Positions 26,537 through 36,012 are shown, counted from the stretch's first letter. The stretch is DNA of 64,000 bases from Echinicola arenosa (GCF_014841125.1 NZ_JACYTQ010000002.1:310001-374000); one strand, 5' to 3'. Notes: generated by a model from the sequence alone, not told the origin. A program made the numbers and translations.

Positions 26537-27401
26537 GCGTATCCTGATAGGGGTACTTTGCTTTTCTCTAACAGGTTGTCATTATTTCAAAATGAAAACG
26601 GAAGAAGAGGACAGCAAGGATAATCCTATTGTAGCCTCCGTGGACAATAACTATCTGCGAAAAGCAGATATGGAGTTCCTTACCAAGGAAACTACCAATC
26701 CGGAAGACAGTGCCAATTTGGCCAAGAGATACTTACAGTCCTGGATCAAGAAACAAGTAATGATCAGGGAAGCGGGCAAGAACATTACATTAAGCCAAGC
26801 TGAGCTGGACAAAAAATTATTGGATTATAAGTATGCATTGATCGTCTACGAATATGAAAAAGAATACATAGAAAAGCACCTTAACCGGGAAATATCAGAA
26901 GACGAGATCAATCAGTACTATAAGGACAACAAAGACAACTTCATTTTGAAGGAAATCATTGTTCGGGCCAATTACATCAAAATGGACAAAAGTCTTTCCC
27001 AGAATGCACAAGCCGAAAGGTTAATGAAGCGCCAAGGGGAAACTTCCAGCCAGGACTTGAGGGATTTGGCCATTAAATCCGCTTCCAACTATTTCTTGGA
27101 AGATTCCACTTGGGTAAATTTTGATGAAATCATTATCAATACGCCCTTGGCAGAGAACAATAACAAAGTTCAATTATTGACCCGTGGGAATAACCTGATC
27201 AAGGTAGAGGATGACGCGTTTAATTATTATTTCAAAATCTTAGAATATAAGCTTCAGGACCAAATTCCTCCTGTGGATTTTGTCAAAGATGAAATTTCTA
27301 AGATTATTATCAATAAAAGAAAAGTAACCCTTGCAGAAACACTACAAAACAATGTTTATCAAAGAGCACAGGAAAATAATGAGTTTAAAATATATGAGTA
27401 A
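26487..27401 (+). CDS. SurA-like periplasmic lipoprotein without a visible isomerase domain
   Basis: A 304-residue lipoprotein; the lipobox SLTGC lies about 31 residues from the start. The remainder is charged and helical (KETTNPEDSANLAKRYLQSW, KKLLDYKYALIVYEYEKE, ISEDEINQYYKDNKDNF), resembling the N-terminal chaperone part of SurA-like proteins. I find no parvulin motif, so it may be a chaperone rather than an isomerase. It overlaps the 3' end of the upstream parvulin gene by 50 bp and the SurA start by 8 bp, so translation is probably coupled. Confidence 0.8.
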   Translation: MRMRKIELPISSLHKTKRILIGVLCFSLTGCHYFKMKTEEEDSKDNPIVASVDNNYLRKADMEFLTKETTNPEDSANLAKRYLQSWIKKQVMIREAGKNITLSQAELDKKLLDYKYALIVYEYEKEYIEKHLNREISEDEINQYYKDNKDNFILKEIIVRANYIKMDKSLSQNAQAERLMKRQGETSSQDLRDLAIKSASNYFLEDSTWVNFDEIIINTPLAENNNKVQLLTRGNNLIKVEDDAFNYYFKILEYKLQDQIPPVDFVKDEISKIIINKRKVTLAETLQNNVYQRAQENNEFKIYE

Positions 27402-28794
27402 TATTACCAAAATAGTGGCAATTGGCTTGTTGTGCTTGGTATCCATGGGTCTCCGGGCACAGGACACAGACAGTACAAGTACACCAGCACCCAAACCTTC
27501 TGGGCAAGTCTTGGATAAAATCGTAGCCAAAGTTGACAATTACATCATTCTCGAATCCGACGTACAGAAAGCTTATCTTGAAGCCATTTCCCAATCCCAG
27601 CAAGGCTTTGAAGCACCATCCAGGTGTGATGTCTTCGAATCGCTATTGATCAATAAACTGATGGTGGCAAAAGCTGAAATCGACTCCGTAATCGTAACAG
27701 ACGCTGAAGTGATCCTGGAAACCAACCAAAGGTTCAACATGGTACTGCAGCAAATGGGCGGAGATGAAGAAGCTTTGGTGCAAGCTTATGGAAAAACGGC
27801 CGAACAGCTAAAATCCGAAATCCACGACCTGATCAAAGAGCAGAAGATCATCGGTAAGATGCGTGCCAATATCACCCAAAATATGGCCGTATCTCCTGCT
27901 GAAGTCCGAAAATTCTATAATCAAATCCCTAGGGATTCCCTCCCGTTCTTTTCCCAGGAGGTTTCTGTAGGCCAAATTGTAAAAAAACCAGAGGCCAGTA
28001 GAAAAGAAAAAGATCGAGTGATCCAACAGCTGAATGACATCAAACAGCAAATCTTGGATGGTGAGACTGACTTTGCCACTATGGCCAGAAAATACTCAGA
28101 AGACCCCGGATCCAAAGCCCAAGGAGGTGATCTTGGCTTCTTTAGAAAAGGCGAATTAGCTCCCGAGTATGAATCTATGGCATTAAGCCTAAGACAAGGT
28201 GAAATAGGCGAACCAGTTGAGTCTCAATTTGGGGTTCACCTTATCCAGCTTTTGGAAATCAAAGGGGAATCATTCAATACCCGACATATCTTGATCAAAC
28301 CTCGTCCAACTGAGGAGGACGTTAACCTTGCTTATAAAGAATTGGATAGCTTGAGAAACCTAATTGCTTTGGACAGTATTAGCTTTGCAAAAGCTGCCAA
28401 GGACTTTTCCGATGACAGAGGTACTTCTGATAACGGAGGCTTTTTCTCCGATCCTACCACTGGAGCCAACCGACTTAACTTGAGAACCTTGGAAGACCCT
28501 ATCCTTTTCTTCACCTTGGATACCATGAACGTAGGCACTTTAAGTCAACCCATCAGGTATGAGCAGCAAAACCCAAGATCGGGAGAAGCTGAAAAAGCCG
28601 TTAGGTTACTCTTTTATAAGGATAAATATCCTGCTCATAGGGCCAATCTAGAGGATGATTATGAGAAACTCAAAGCTGCCGCCAAAAAGCAAAAAGAATC
28701 TAAAGCTTTAGAAGACTGGTTCAAAATCGCCAAAGAGGAAGTATTTATAGACATTGATCCAGACTATGACCGATGTAATGCACTCAAGGAGTGA
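27394..28794 (+). CDS. surA: Periplasmic chaperone/peptidyl-prolyl isomerase SurA
   Basis: A 466-residue periplasmic protein with a signal peptide ending near LRAQD, a SurA N-terminal domain (VLDKIVAKVDNYIILESDV, about residues 37-55) and two parvulin domains (GQIVKKPEAS... to FGVHLIQLLEIKG, about 190-290; RHILIKPRP... onwards). SurA escorts outer-membrane proteins to BamA. The start is taken at ATG 27394, which overlaps the upstream stop; ATG 27379 is possible. A perfect terminator follows. Confidence 0.92.
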   Translation: MSNITKIVAIGLLCLVSMGLRAQDTDSTSTPAPKPSGQVLDKIVAKVDNYIILESDVQKAYLEAISQSQQGFEAPSRCDVFESLLINKLMVAKAEIDSVIVTDAEVILETNQRFNMVLQQMGGDEEALVQAYGKTAEQLKSEIHDLIKEQKIIGKMRANITQNMAVSPAEVRKFYNQIPRDSLPFFSQEVSVGQIVKKPEASRKEKDRVIQQLNDIKQQILDGETDFATMARKYSEDPGSKAQGGDLGFFRKGELAPEYESMALSLRQGEIGEPVESQFGVHLIQLLEIKGESFNTRHILIKPRPTEEDVNLAYKELDSLRNLIALDSISFAKAAKDFSDDRGTSDNGGFFSDPTTGANRLNLRTLEDPILFFTLDTMNVGTLSQPIRYEQQNPRSGEAEKAVRLLFYKDKYPAHRANLEDDYEKLKAAAKKQKESKALEDWFKIAKEEVFIDIDPDYDRCNALKE

Positions 28795-28810
28795 AAAAGT
28801 TAAAAGCAAC

Positions 28811-28848
28811 AAAAAAGGGAGCCAATCATTTAATTGGCTCCCTTTTTT
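28811..28848. terminator. Bidirectional terminator between surA and pheS
   Basis: A 16-bp perfect inverted repeat (28811-28826 with 28833-28848) with a 6-nt loop. A-runs and T-runs on both sides let it serve the convergent surA and pheS genes. Confidence 0.95.
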
Positions 28849-28862
28849 GTTGGATATAACTC

Positions 28863-29891
28863 CTATAAAAACGGTTTAAACTGTTTCAGGAATCGAATGT
28901 CATTCTCTGTAAACAACCTCAAATCTTTGATCTGGTATTTCAGCATTGCGATTCTCTCGATCCCCATGCCAAAAGCAAAACCAGTATATTTCTCAGAATC
29001 AATACCACAGTTTTCCAAAACATTGGGATCGACCATTCCTGAACCACCAATCTCTACCCAGCCTGTTCCTTTACATACATTACATCCTTCTCCACCACAA
29101 AGCAAACAGGTGATGTCTATTTCAGCACTAGGTTCTGTAAATGGAAAATAGGACGGACGGAACCTCACTTTGGTTCCCTTCCCAAACATCTCTTTGGCAA
29201 AATGATATAACGTTTGCTTCAAATCTGCAAAACCTACATTCTCATCTACATAAAGTCCCTCCACTTGATGGAAGATACAATGTGCCCTTGCGGATATGGC
29301 TTCATTTCTAAAAACCCTACCTGGAGACAAGGTTCTGATGGGAGGCTTTTGGTTTTCCATTACCCTTACCTGAACAGAAGAAGTATGTGTTCGTAAGGCA
29401 ATATCCGGGTTCTTTTCTATAAAGAAAGTATCCTGCATTTCCCTAGCTGGGTGATTCGGAGGAAAATTCAGGGCAGTAAAATTATGCCAGTCATCCTCGA
29501 TCTCAGGCCCCTCTGAAAGGTTAAAGCCAATTCTTTCAAATATCTCGATAATGCGCTGCTTGGTTGATGTCAATGGATGAATTCCCCCTACAGGCACATT
29601 GGTGGCTGGCAATGTCAGGTCAATATCCGCAGATTTGGATTGGCTATTCCCAGCATTCACCTTATCGATCAATTCCTGAAACTTTGCTTCTGCCGCCTGC
29701 TTGACGCTATTTACCATCTGACCATAAGCTTTCTTTTGGTCATTGGGGATGTCACGCATGGCTGCAAATAGCTCTCCTACCACACTTTTTTTGCTAATAT
29801 ATCGCATTCTATAAGCTTCAAGCTCATCCGAATTACCGGCGTCAGCTTGTGCTATTTCTGCTTTTAATGCTTCGATTTTATCCTGATGCAT
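28863..29891 (-). CDS. pheS: Phenylalanyl-tRNA synthetase alpha subunit
   Basis: A 342-residue class II aminoacyl-tRNA synthetase subunit that attaches Phe to tRNA-Phe together with PheT. An N-terminal coiled-coil is followed by motif 2 (TLSPGRVFRNEAISARAHCIFHQVEGL), ITCLLCGGEGCNVCKGTGWVEIGGSGMVDPNV and motif 3 (GFAFGMGIERIAMLKY). pheT is not in the window next to it. A Bacteroidota -7 box lies 25 bp upstream. Confidence 0.97.
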   Translation of the reverse strand: MHQDKIEALKAEIAQADAGNSDELEAYRMRYISKKSVVGELFAAMRDIPNDQKKAYGQMVNSVKQAAEAKFQELIDKVNAGNSQSKSADIDLTLPATNVPVGGIHPLTSTKQRIIEIFERIGFNLSEGPEIEDDWHNFTALNFPPNHPAREMQDTFFIEKNPDIALRTHTSSVQVRVMENQKPPIRTLSPGRVFRNEAISARAHCIFHQVEGLYVDENVGFADLKQTLYHFAKEMFGKGTKVRFRPSYFPFTEPSAEIDITCLLCGGEGCNVCKGTGWVEIGGSGMVDPNVLENCGIDSEKYTGFAFGMGIERIAMLKYQIKDLRLFTENDIRFLKQFKPFL

Positions 29892-29915
29892 AGAGATATT
29901 TCTGTTTTAGAAACG

Positions 29916-29923
29916 CAAATCTA
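29916..29923 (-). promoter_or_regulatory. Bacteroidota -7 promoter box for pheS
   Basis: Reads TAGATTTG on the minus strand, a perfect TAnnTTTG, 25 bp before the pheS ATG. No clear -33 element is seen at the usual spacing. Confidence 0.45.
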
Positions 29924-29990
29924 AAAGATTATCATTTAATGACCACATAATAACGTGATTGGTTTCATTTTTTTGGTGTGCACGAAAGGG

Positions 29991-32900
29991 CTATTCTTGC
30001 TTCTTGTCTTTTTTCTTAGGCCCAGCCTCTCCTAATCCCAAGGAACCTTTGAAACCAGAAAGGGAAGTTTTCCACCAATAATTGAAAATAAACTTTCTTG
30101 TATCCCTTTCGAAATAAATGTTTGACTCTACAAATCGATTGAACAGCTTTCTAGGATTGTTACCTCTCACCGCAAAAGCATTCAAAACAAAATTCAGCAT
30201 GGCCTTTCTGCCCCTTGCTTTTTCCAAAGTCCTGTCATTGAGAAGCTGCACTTTCAAGCCATTATAATAAAACTGCATTTTGCCAGTGGCCACATTCTCA
30301 TCTGCATGAATTGACCAAGTAGACGGCCTGGCCATTCCTTCCCGAATCCTTAGAAAAGCGTTTCTTTCTAAAATGGTATTGATACTTCTCAGATCAAACT
30401 CACCCACCCTCACTTCCAAATCCATTGGGTAAGGTTCCTCATAATAGAGTACCGCATTGAGGTCAATTGGAGCACTATTATTAATCAAAGCAGATGCTTT
30501 CAAATTACTCTCTTCTATTCCAAATGAATCTCCTTCCTTTTTACTTAGGTGCAAAGGGGCTATAAAAGCCTGTAATGAATCAAACTGGATCCTGCCAGGC
30601 ACCATTCCTTTTTCAGGAAATTCTTCATAAACCACCTTACCATTTTCCACTTTCAGGCAATCCAACTCCATTTTTATACCTGAGGATTTCATCAGCTTTT
30701 GGGGCATGGGTCGGTAGATATCCTCATTAAACGGAACCCTTTTATCCCTGAATACATGTATATCTGGAGACTTTACCAGCATTTGATTTGCCAAAATCTC
30801 CCTGCCATCCATCAATTCTTCAATATCAATTCCGTCAAAAACAATTTCGGGCAACTTCACCTTGACCACATCGGTCTGTGAGCCTACTTTTCTGACATAT
30901 TCATACTGTCCATACCTTGGCATTAAGGTTACATCCTTTAGCACCATCTTATCATTGGACAACATCACCAATCCTACCTTCAAAGTATTCAAACTATCTG
31001 GCAGCTTGATCTCATAGTTAGGTAACTCCACGAGAAAGTCTTTGTTGAGGAAGATATGTTTATCAAATCCCGATGCTTGGGACAAATCAAAACTCAAATC
31101 GCTTAATGCAACAGTCAAACCTACATAACTCTGCTGACGACCTGTCGAATCCTCCTTTTCTTTGATCCTGAGCTTACCTCCCTCCAATTTAAAATCATCA
31201 ATCTTAAGGCTTTTTACCACATCTTGAACAACCTGTTTATCATTCTTATTTGTGGCTGTCTCTACTCCTTTTTTGTCCAAGTACAAACTGATATCAGGTT
31301 GGTTCAATATCAATTGTTGAATATCAAAATCCCCTGTTTCTTGAAAACTCGTGAGGGATGTAGTTCTAAGGGTTACGTTTGGTATAAAAGCTTCAATAAT
31401 AGGCTTTCCTGGTTTACCTTTCAAAGTAAGAGGGGTCACCCTTAGGTTATCAAACTGAATTTCTTCGCTCTTGGTATCTAGTTCTACTTTATTAAAACTG
31501 AGGGTATGGACACTATCGTTCAAGGCCAGGTTAAAGTCATCTATTTCAATGGACATGTTATTAAAAAAGCCAACAATGTCCCCTTGACTCAGTTTTGCCG
31601 AATCCAAAAGAAAACCTAAAAAAGATAAGTTTACACCCGTGCTGATCAGGGATCTTTCTTCTCCTTCATTACTGTGAATGGCATTAAATGTCGCATTGGA
31701 GGCCTCTACAGTATCTATGCTGATGACATCAAGTGTCTTGGGTAAATTCCTGCTTCTTCTAGCCGGACGCCTTCTTCCCAAGCTATCACTTTCAGTCCCC
31801 CTGTCAATATAAAGGTTAACCTCAGCATCTGCCAGCCTAACCTTAGACATAGACAAAGTGTTTTCAAAAAGGAAACGCTCCATATCCACACCCTTGAAGC
31901 TCAAGGTGGGAATATCAGCTCCTATGGCCACCTTTACACCCAAATCTCTTCTAGGTCTTAGCTGTACATTAGAAGTAATCAACTCATCGCTGGAAGAATT
32001 ATAGCTGATTCGGTCCGCCCTCATGGTGTACTTGCCATTGGCCAAGTTAAATACATAGTTGTTCAAACTAATATCCAGTTCCTCCGCAAAAAAAGTTTCC
32101 GCCTCTCTGGGAGGGACATTCTTATCAATCAAAAACTTCTTTACCCTAATGGAAACGTCATTCTCAGCAAAGGTCTGGATCCTGTCACGAACAAAATTAT
32201 CATACCCGATCGAACCTTCTATCACATTCACCGAATCAATTCTTACATAGGAAAAATAACTCGTCGCTAAATTATATAGGTCATTGATCTCTACTTTGTC
32301 CTGACTCTCCGGCCTGGCCATGTATCGAGTCAACTTGATGTCGGGTGATGGGATTTCCACCTGGCCCACTTCCAGAATACCATCAAAATAAGCTTTGGGT
32401 ATATCTACTCCTCTGATATAAAACTCAGGTACATGCACTTCCATGACAGTACGTTTACCCAATTTCTGTAAGTTTTCTGCAATCTTATCAGGCTGCAAAG
32501 GTTCAAAACTAAACCCTTCTATTTTCAGGAATTTCTCCTTTGTATCCACAAAAATCTTATCTGCTCTAAAGAGGTGCAGGTCATCAGTTAGCTTCATCGC
32601 ATAACCATCCAATTCCAACTGTAGTGCCTCGGCTAAAAACACTCTTGAACTTGAATCTTGCTCTATGGTTTCATCAACAGCAAAGTTTTCCAAGACCAGA
32701 CTGGCCTTTCTGAACGAAACACTGTCCTTATTGATCTTGAGTCTATTATTCAGCACCATATCCCCATCAATCAGCGCCAGCCTTTCAATATAGATAGCCT
32801 TAAGATAATCCTTTGTTAGTTCTTTTATGGTCTGCCCCTCCATTCCCACATCGGACTTCTTTCGAATATTCTCAAATTGGACCGATGGGTTTCTGAGTAC

Positions 32901-34319
32901 CACCTCTTTGATATCCAAAATACTTTCGCTGTACACTTTCTTTAGGTTTGCTCTCTCCAAGCTAAATTCAGGAATGGCCACTCTAAAAAGTGTAATGTCC
33001 TCCTCTACTTCTCGAAAGGGCTCTACTTTTGCCCCCACAACCATCACGCTATCATTATAAGAAGACACATAAACTTTATCCCCAGTGATCCAGTGGACAT
33101 CATCGGCCAAAACTACCTTCACGGTAGATAGACTGAGCTCAGCATTTTCAGCATAAAAAAACTGCCCTTTCTTTTTCTCCTCATCTGGGCCAATATAGAC
33201 CTGATCCATCTCAAAATCAATCTGCCCTGCTTCAATCCTGTTCTTATATTCGTCCTCTATCCCACGTTGCAAAAATCTTCCCTCTTTAATTTCAAGGCTG
33301 TCTATGCTGATAGATGCCAAAATATCTTCTATCAAAGGATACAAATCATAACCATCAATCGTTTTTTCACCAGCTTGGGAAGAAAGCTCAGAATAGACCA
33401 AAAACTCAGGCCGTTCTAACTTCAAACCACCTACTTCAACATCTGATGTATAAAAAACCTGGTTGATATCCGCCTCGGTCAGCTCCAAGTCTTGCAGTTT
33501 CATGCTATAATAGATGTCCTGTTTTTTGCTTAAGTCAGGTGTTAAGGTCACCTGCTTTGTCCTCAAATGATTGTCCAAAGAGGACACTTCTATCTCAACT
33601 GCCTTGAGAGTATGGACACTATCAGAAAGTAACAATTCAAAATTGTCCAAGCTAAAATCAAAACCCAGTGCATTAAACGGGGTCGGTTTTGACCTTGGGT
33701 TCAGTAAAAGTACTTCCTTGAGATGAAAATTAGTTTCTTCCGCCTTAATGGATTTTTGGCTCACAAAATTCTCTATCAGCAAGTCCGCCTGATCAATAAA
33801 CAGATCCTGAATAATTATTTCGGTCAAATTGACTTTGGCCAAAGACTTTTTTATATCTTCTTGGAATTGATCAAATCTTGAGCTTTGAATGCTGTCAAGA
33901 TCAGAAAACTCCTGCTTGGTCTGCATGGAAGGCTTCACAAACCTGATACTGCCTATAGTCAAAACCTCTTTGCTGAAGCTATAGCCAATGCCTTTAACCC
34001 CAATTTCAGGAACCTGTACATTATAGATTGCCTTTTGACCTACTGAATCCTCATAAGCCTTAGTGGGCTCCAAGGTAAACCCTTTGAAATAAAAGCCTCT
34101 TTGAAAAATGGAAAGGTTAAATCTATCAAAATTAACCTCATACTTCCCTTTGGAAGCTTCATCCACTTTGTTTTGGACGTAGCTTCTTAACAATAAATCC
34201 GAACCGAAATAGAGTCCAACTTGAAGAAAAACCAAAGAGAACAATGTTATGGCAAAAAATCGGATCAGTCTCCTCTGGGATTTTCTAAGCTTCTTTTTAT
34301 TTGTATCCTTTTTTGCCAT
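29991..34319 (-). CDS. Very large AsmA-like envelope protein with about seven internal repeats
   Basis: A 1442-residue protein with a basic N-terminus and one membrane helix (about residues 20-45), then an extended periplasmic part. The start (residues 46-90) resembles AsmA/TamB-type proteins. Seven copies of a module of about 175 residues are visible. Each begins near a VPEIxxKG-like element (residues 105, 277, 449, 630, 803, 979, 1155) and contains a D-x-x-H-like strand and an RxPxxxxx element. Such proteins may form bridges that move lipid between membranes; this is inference. Start ATG 34319 is chosen; an in-frame ATG lies 6 bp upstream. Confidence 0.8.
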   Translation of the reverse strand: MAKKDTNKKKLRKSQRRLIRFFAITLFSLVFLQVGLYFGSDLLLRSYVQNKVDEASKGKYEVNFDRFNLSIFQRGFYFKGFTLEPTKAYEDSVGQKAIYNVQVPEIGVKGIGYSFSKEVLTIGSIRFVKPSMQTKQEFSDLDSIQSSRFDQFQEDIKKSLAKVNLTEIIIQDLFIDQADLLIENFVSQKSIKAEETNFHLKEVLLLNPRSKPTPFNALGFDFSLDNFELLLSDSVHTLKAVEIEVSSLDNHLRTKQVTLTPDLSKKQDIYYSMKLQDLELTEADINQVFYTSDVEVGGLKLERPEFLVYSELSSQAGEKTIDGYDLYPLIEDILASISIDSLEIKEGRFLQRGIEDEYKNRIEAGQIDFEMDQVYIGPDEEKKKGQFFYAENAELSLSTVKVVLADDVHWITGDKVYVSSYNDSVMVVGAKVEPFREVEEDITLFRVAIPEFSLERANLKKVYSESILDIKEVVLRNPSVQFENIRKKSDVGMEGQTIKELTKDYLKAIYIERLALIDGDMVLNNRLKINKDSVSFRKASLVLENFAVDETIEQDSSSRVFLAEALQLELDGYAMKLTDDLHLFRADKIFVDTKEKFLKIEGFSFEPLQPDKIAENLQKLGKRTVMEVHVPEFYIRGVDIPKAYFDGILEVGQVEIPSPDIKLTRYMARPESQDKVEINDLYNLATSYFSYVRIDSVNVIEGSIGYDNFVRDRIQTFAENDVSIRVKKFLIDKNVPPREAETFFAEELDISLNNYVFNLANGKYTMRADRISYNSSSDELITSNVQLRPRRDLGVKVAIGADIPTLSFKGVDMERFLFENTLSMSKVRLADAEVNLYIDRGTESDSLGRRRPARRSRNLPKTLDVISIDTVEASNATFNAIHSNEGEERSLISTGVNLSFLGFLLDSAKLSQGDIVGFFNNMSIEIDDFNLALNDSVHTLSFNKVELDTKSEEIQFDNLRVTPLTLKGKPGKPIIEAFIPNVTLRTTSLTSFQETGDFDIQQLILNQPDISLYLDKKGVETATNKNDKQVVQDVVKSLKIDDFKLEGGKLRIKEKEDSTGRQQSYVGLTVALSDLSFDLSQASGFDKHIFLNKDFLVELPNYEIKLPDSLNTLKVGLVMLSNDKMVLKDVTLMPRYGQYEYVRKVGSQTDVVKVKLPEIVFDGIDIEELMDGREILANQMLVKSPDIHVFRDKRVPFNEDIYRPMPQKLMKSSGIKMELDCLKVENGKVVYEEFPEKGMVPGRIQFDSLQAFIAPLHLSKKEGDSFGIEESNLKASALINNSAPIDLNAVLYYEEPYPMDLEVRVGEFDLRSINTILERNAFLRIREGMARPSTWSIHADENVATGKMQFYYNGLKVQLLNDRTLEKARGRKAMLNFVLNAFAVRGNNPRKLFNRFVESNIYFERDTRKFIFNYWWKTSLSGFKGSLGLGEAGPKKKDKKQE

Positions 34320-34570
34320 AAACAATCATATAGTAAGCAAAATAAAATTAATTAAGTTTAAAAAGAAGAGGGGAAGATAAATTTAAGCTCGTATCCGATC
34401 TTGGTCATTAGCTGTCATGGGGAATGAGGATCATGTTCCTATCAAATGACAAATTAAATCACTGAAGTCCAGAAATCAGGAACTCTCACTATGGACTCTT
34501 CTTTAAAACCCACAATCAAGTTTCAAAAGCCGTACCACTTTAATGGAGCCCTTCAATTACTTAAGGATAT

Positions 34571-34638
34571 AAAAAGCAAAAAGAGAACGTTTTTATGCTC
34601 AATGGTTTCCCATCCTCCTATGCCATAAAAACATCCTC
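34571..34638 (-). terminator. Terminator-like hairpin downstream of tRNA-like element 1
   Basis: On the minus strand a 9-bp stem (CATAAAAAC at 34624-34632 pairing with GTTTTTATG at 34589-34597), extended by one pair beyond a bulge and by a GAG/CTC pairing, is followed by TTTTTGCTTTTT. The loop is about 24 nt. It would end the element 1 transcript at about 34575. Confidence 0.5.
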
Positions 34639-34659
34639 TTTTATTTAATGTAGTGAAAA

Positions 34660-34785
34660 GCTGTAGGAGAAGGACTCGAACCTCCACGGAGAAGTTAGGC
34701 AACACAAGAGCTCTATGTGTGCTTTATCCCAGAATCTCCACCCCCGAGACAGGAGGGCTTGTCTGCCAATTTCAACATCCTACAG
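34660..34785 (-). ncRNA. tRNA-like RNA element 1, long variable region
   Basis: On the minus strand: an 8-bp acceptor stem (CTGTAGGA/TCCTACAG), a 3-bp D-stem with the loop AAATTGGCAGA that is typical of tRNA-Leu, a 5-bp anticodon stem (CCCTC/GGGGG, one U-G pair) with loop CTGTCTC, a 55-nt variable region, and a T-arm GGAGG/CCTTC with loop TTCGAGT. The anticodon position would be GTC, but position 37 is T rather than a purine. The variable region folds into an outer GGAGA/TCTCC stem and an inner ACACA/TGTGT stem. Discriminator is C and no CCA is encoded. It is about 40 nt longer than a normal tRNA-Leu. It may be a degenerate or specialised tRNA, or a non-coding RNA that borrows the tRNA fold. 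Confidence 0.75.
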
Positions 34786-34816
34786 TATGTTCAGCCCTTT
34801 TAGCTTTATAGTGCTC

Positions 34817-34824
34817 CAAAGGTA
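34817..34824 (-). promoter_or_regulatory. Bacteroidota -7 promoter box for tRNA-like element 1
   Basis: Reads TACCTTTG on the minus strand, a perfect TAnnTTTG. Transcription would start near 34810, about 25 nt before the 5' end of the element. The -33 element is not clear. Confidence 0.55.
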
Positions 34825-35617
34825 ATAAAGCCATTCAAATTTTGAAATATAAATAAGATTTATTGAAAATTTTTACACATTTGACAATTATAAGCACCTT
34901 AATATTATGAAAAAATAATAGAACAATAAAATCAGATGCAAATTTTACGAAATCATCAACAAACAACGTTTCAACGGAGGCAAATGTATTTTATCAAAAT
35001 TTTTAATAACCAAAATAATCAAAATCCAAATATTAAATCTTTAACATATAGTTTTCAATCACCAATTAAAATAATCGATCATAAAGCACAACTATTTTTT
35101 TAAAAGTCATTTTTACAATTATTGAAAGCTATAAAGTAAACAACAAAAACGCTTTTCAAAACCGGAAAGAAAAAAGGATCAATCAATATTCCTGGGATTT
35201 CAAGCATAAATTTTAGACAGTCTTCAACCTTCCATCTGCGTCACCTGACCTTCAGGCAACAGGCCTTTCCACGGATGCGAAAATCCTCTACAGTGGAACT
35301 TCATAAAACCCTTTTGCCTCTAGATTATGTAAATATTTATTCTTTACATCTAGGCCGATGTAATAGTCCATCTTGCTTTTGAGCGATGGAGCTAGTCTCA
35401 AAATACTCCAGTATACCCTCCGACAAAAGACAATCCTAAAAACCCTTGTCCACTCTCTTTCTTTTTACCTCAAAAATAATGGTTGGTCAAATATCCCCCA
35501 ACTTTTTCACTTGCTCCGGTTTGATGGCAGTGATGCCTTGATGGAATTCAGGTGTTCCTGCCCATTTCTGCTTACATAACCCTTGCACTAGCTAGACCTA
35601 TATTTGGGAGAAAACAG

Positions 35618-35702
35618 AATAATCTTCGGATCACTCAGGGATCTCTTTCGGATCTCCTTCGGATCACCCTCGGAAACTACCGAGTGAAATCCGAAGATAA
35701 TT
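35618..35702. repeat. 11-bp tandem repeat within an imperfect inverted repeat
   Basis: Five units of 11 bp run from 35627 to 35681 with consensus CGGATCxCxxT; later units diverge. The flanks are inverted: AATCTTCGG (35621-35629) pairs with CCGAAGATA (35691-35699), and TCACTC (35631-35636) pairs with GAGTGA (35682-35687). No ORF runs through it. Confidence 0.85.
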
Positions 35703-35948
35703 TGGGTGAGAAGCCTGTTTGATCCCAAGGAAAGTAGGCGAAGTACCCGATCTATCCGAGGGTTATTGCTAAGATGTTGAAGGGTAGTTGTAGGTCAGCC
35801 TTATTAAAACCGTGGCTTTCCCGTCCTTCGGGAAGACAAAAAAGGATGCCAAGTGAAGTTTAAAAGGTAACCATGGAGTATTGGTAAATATTGTCCCCCT
35901 AACTTTACGGTTTGATCCAAAAAAGTAGTTATTACTCAGGTATAGGCA

Positions 35949-35982
35949 TAAAAAAAGCTATGAAATATAATCTCATAGCTTT
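35949..35982 (-). terminator. Rho-independent terminator downstream of tRNA-like element 2
   Basis: On the minus strand a perfect 10-bp stem (35973-35982 with 35954-35963), a 9-nt loop and then a run of seven T, three of them in the stem. It lies 31 bp after the end of element 2. Confidence 0.85.
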
Positions 35983-36012
35983 AGTCAATTAACAATAAAC
36001 CCAAAATAACCT

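Noticed and set aside
34491-34628. 45-codon plus-strand ORF starting MDSSLKPTIK
   Set aside because: It overlaps the terminator-like hairpin of tRNA-like element 1, has no recognisable domain and no promoter box close by. Chance ORF or a decayed gene end.
35373-35579. 68-residue plus-strand ORF in the intergenic region
   Set aside because: Composition is not protein-like, no start context and no similarity I recognise.
35618-35702. CRISPR array
   Set aside because: The 11-bp units are contiguous without spacers and there are no cas genes.
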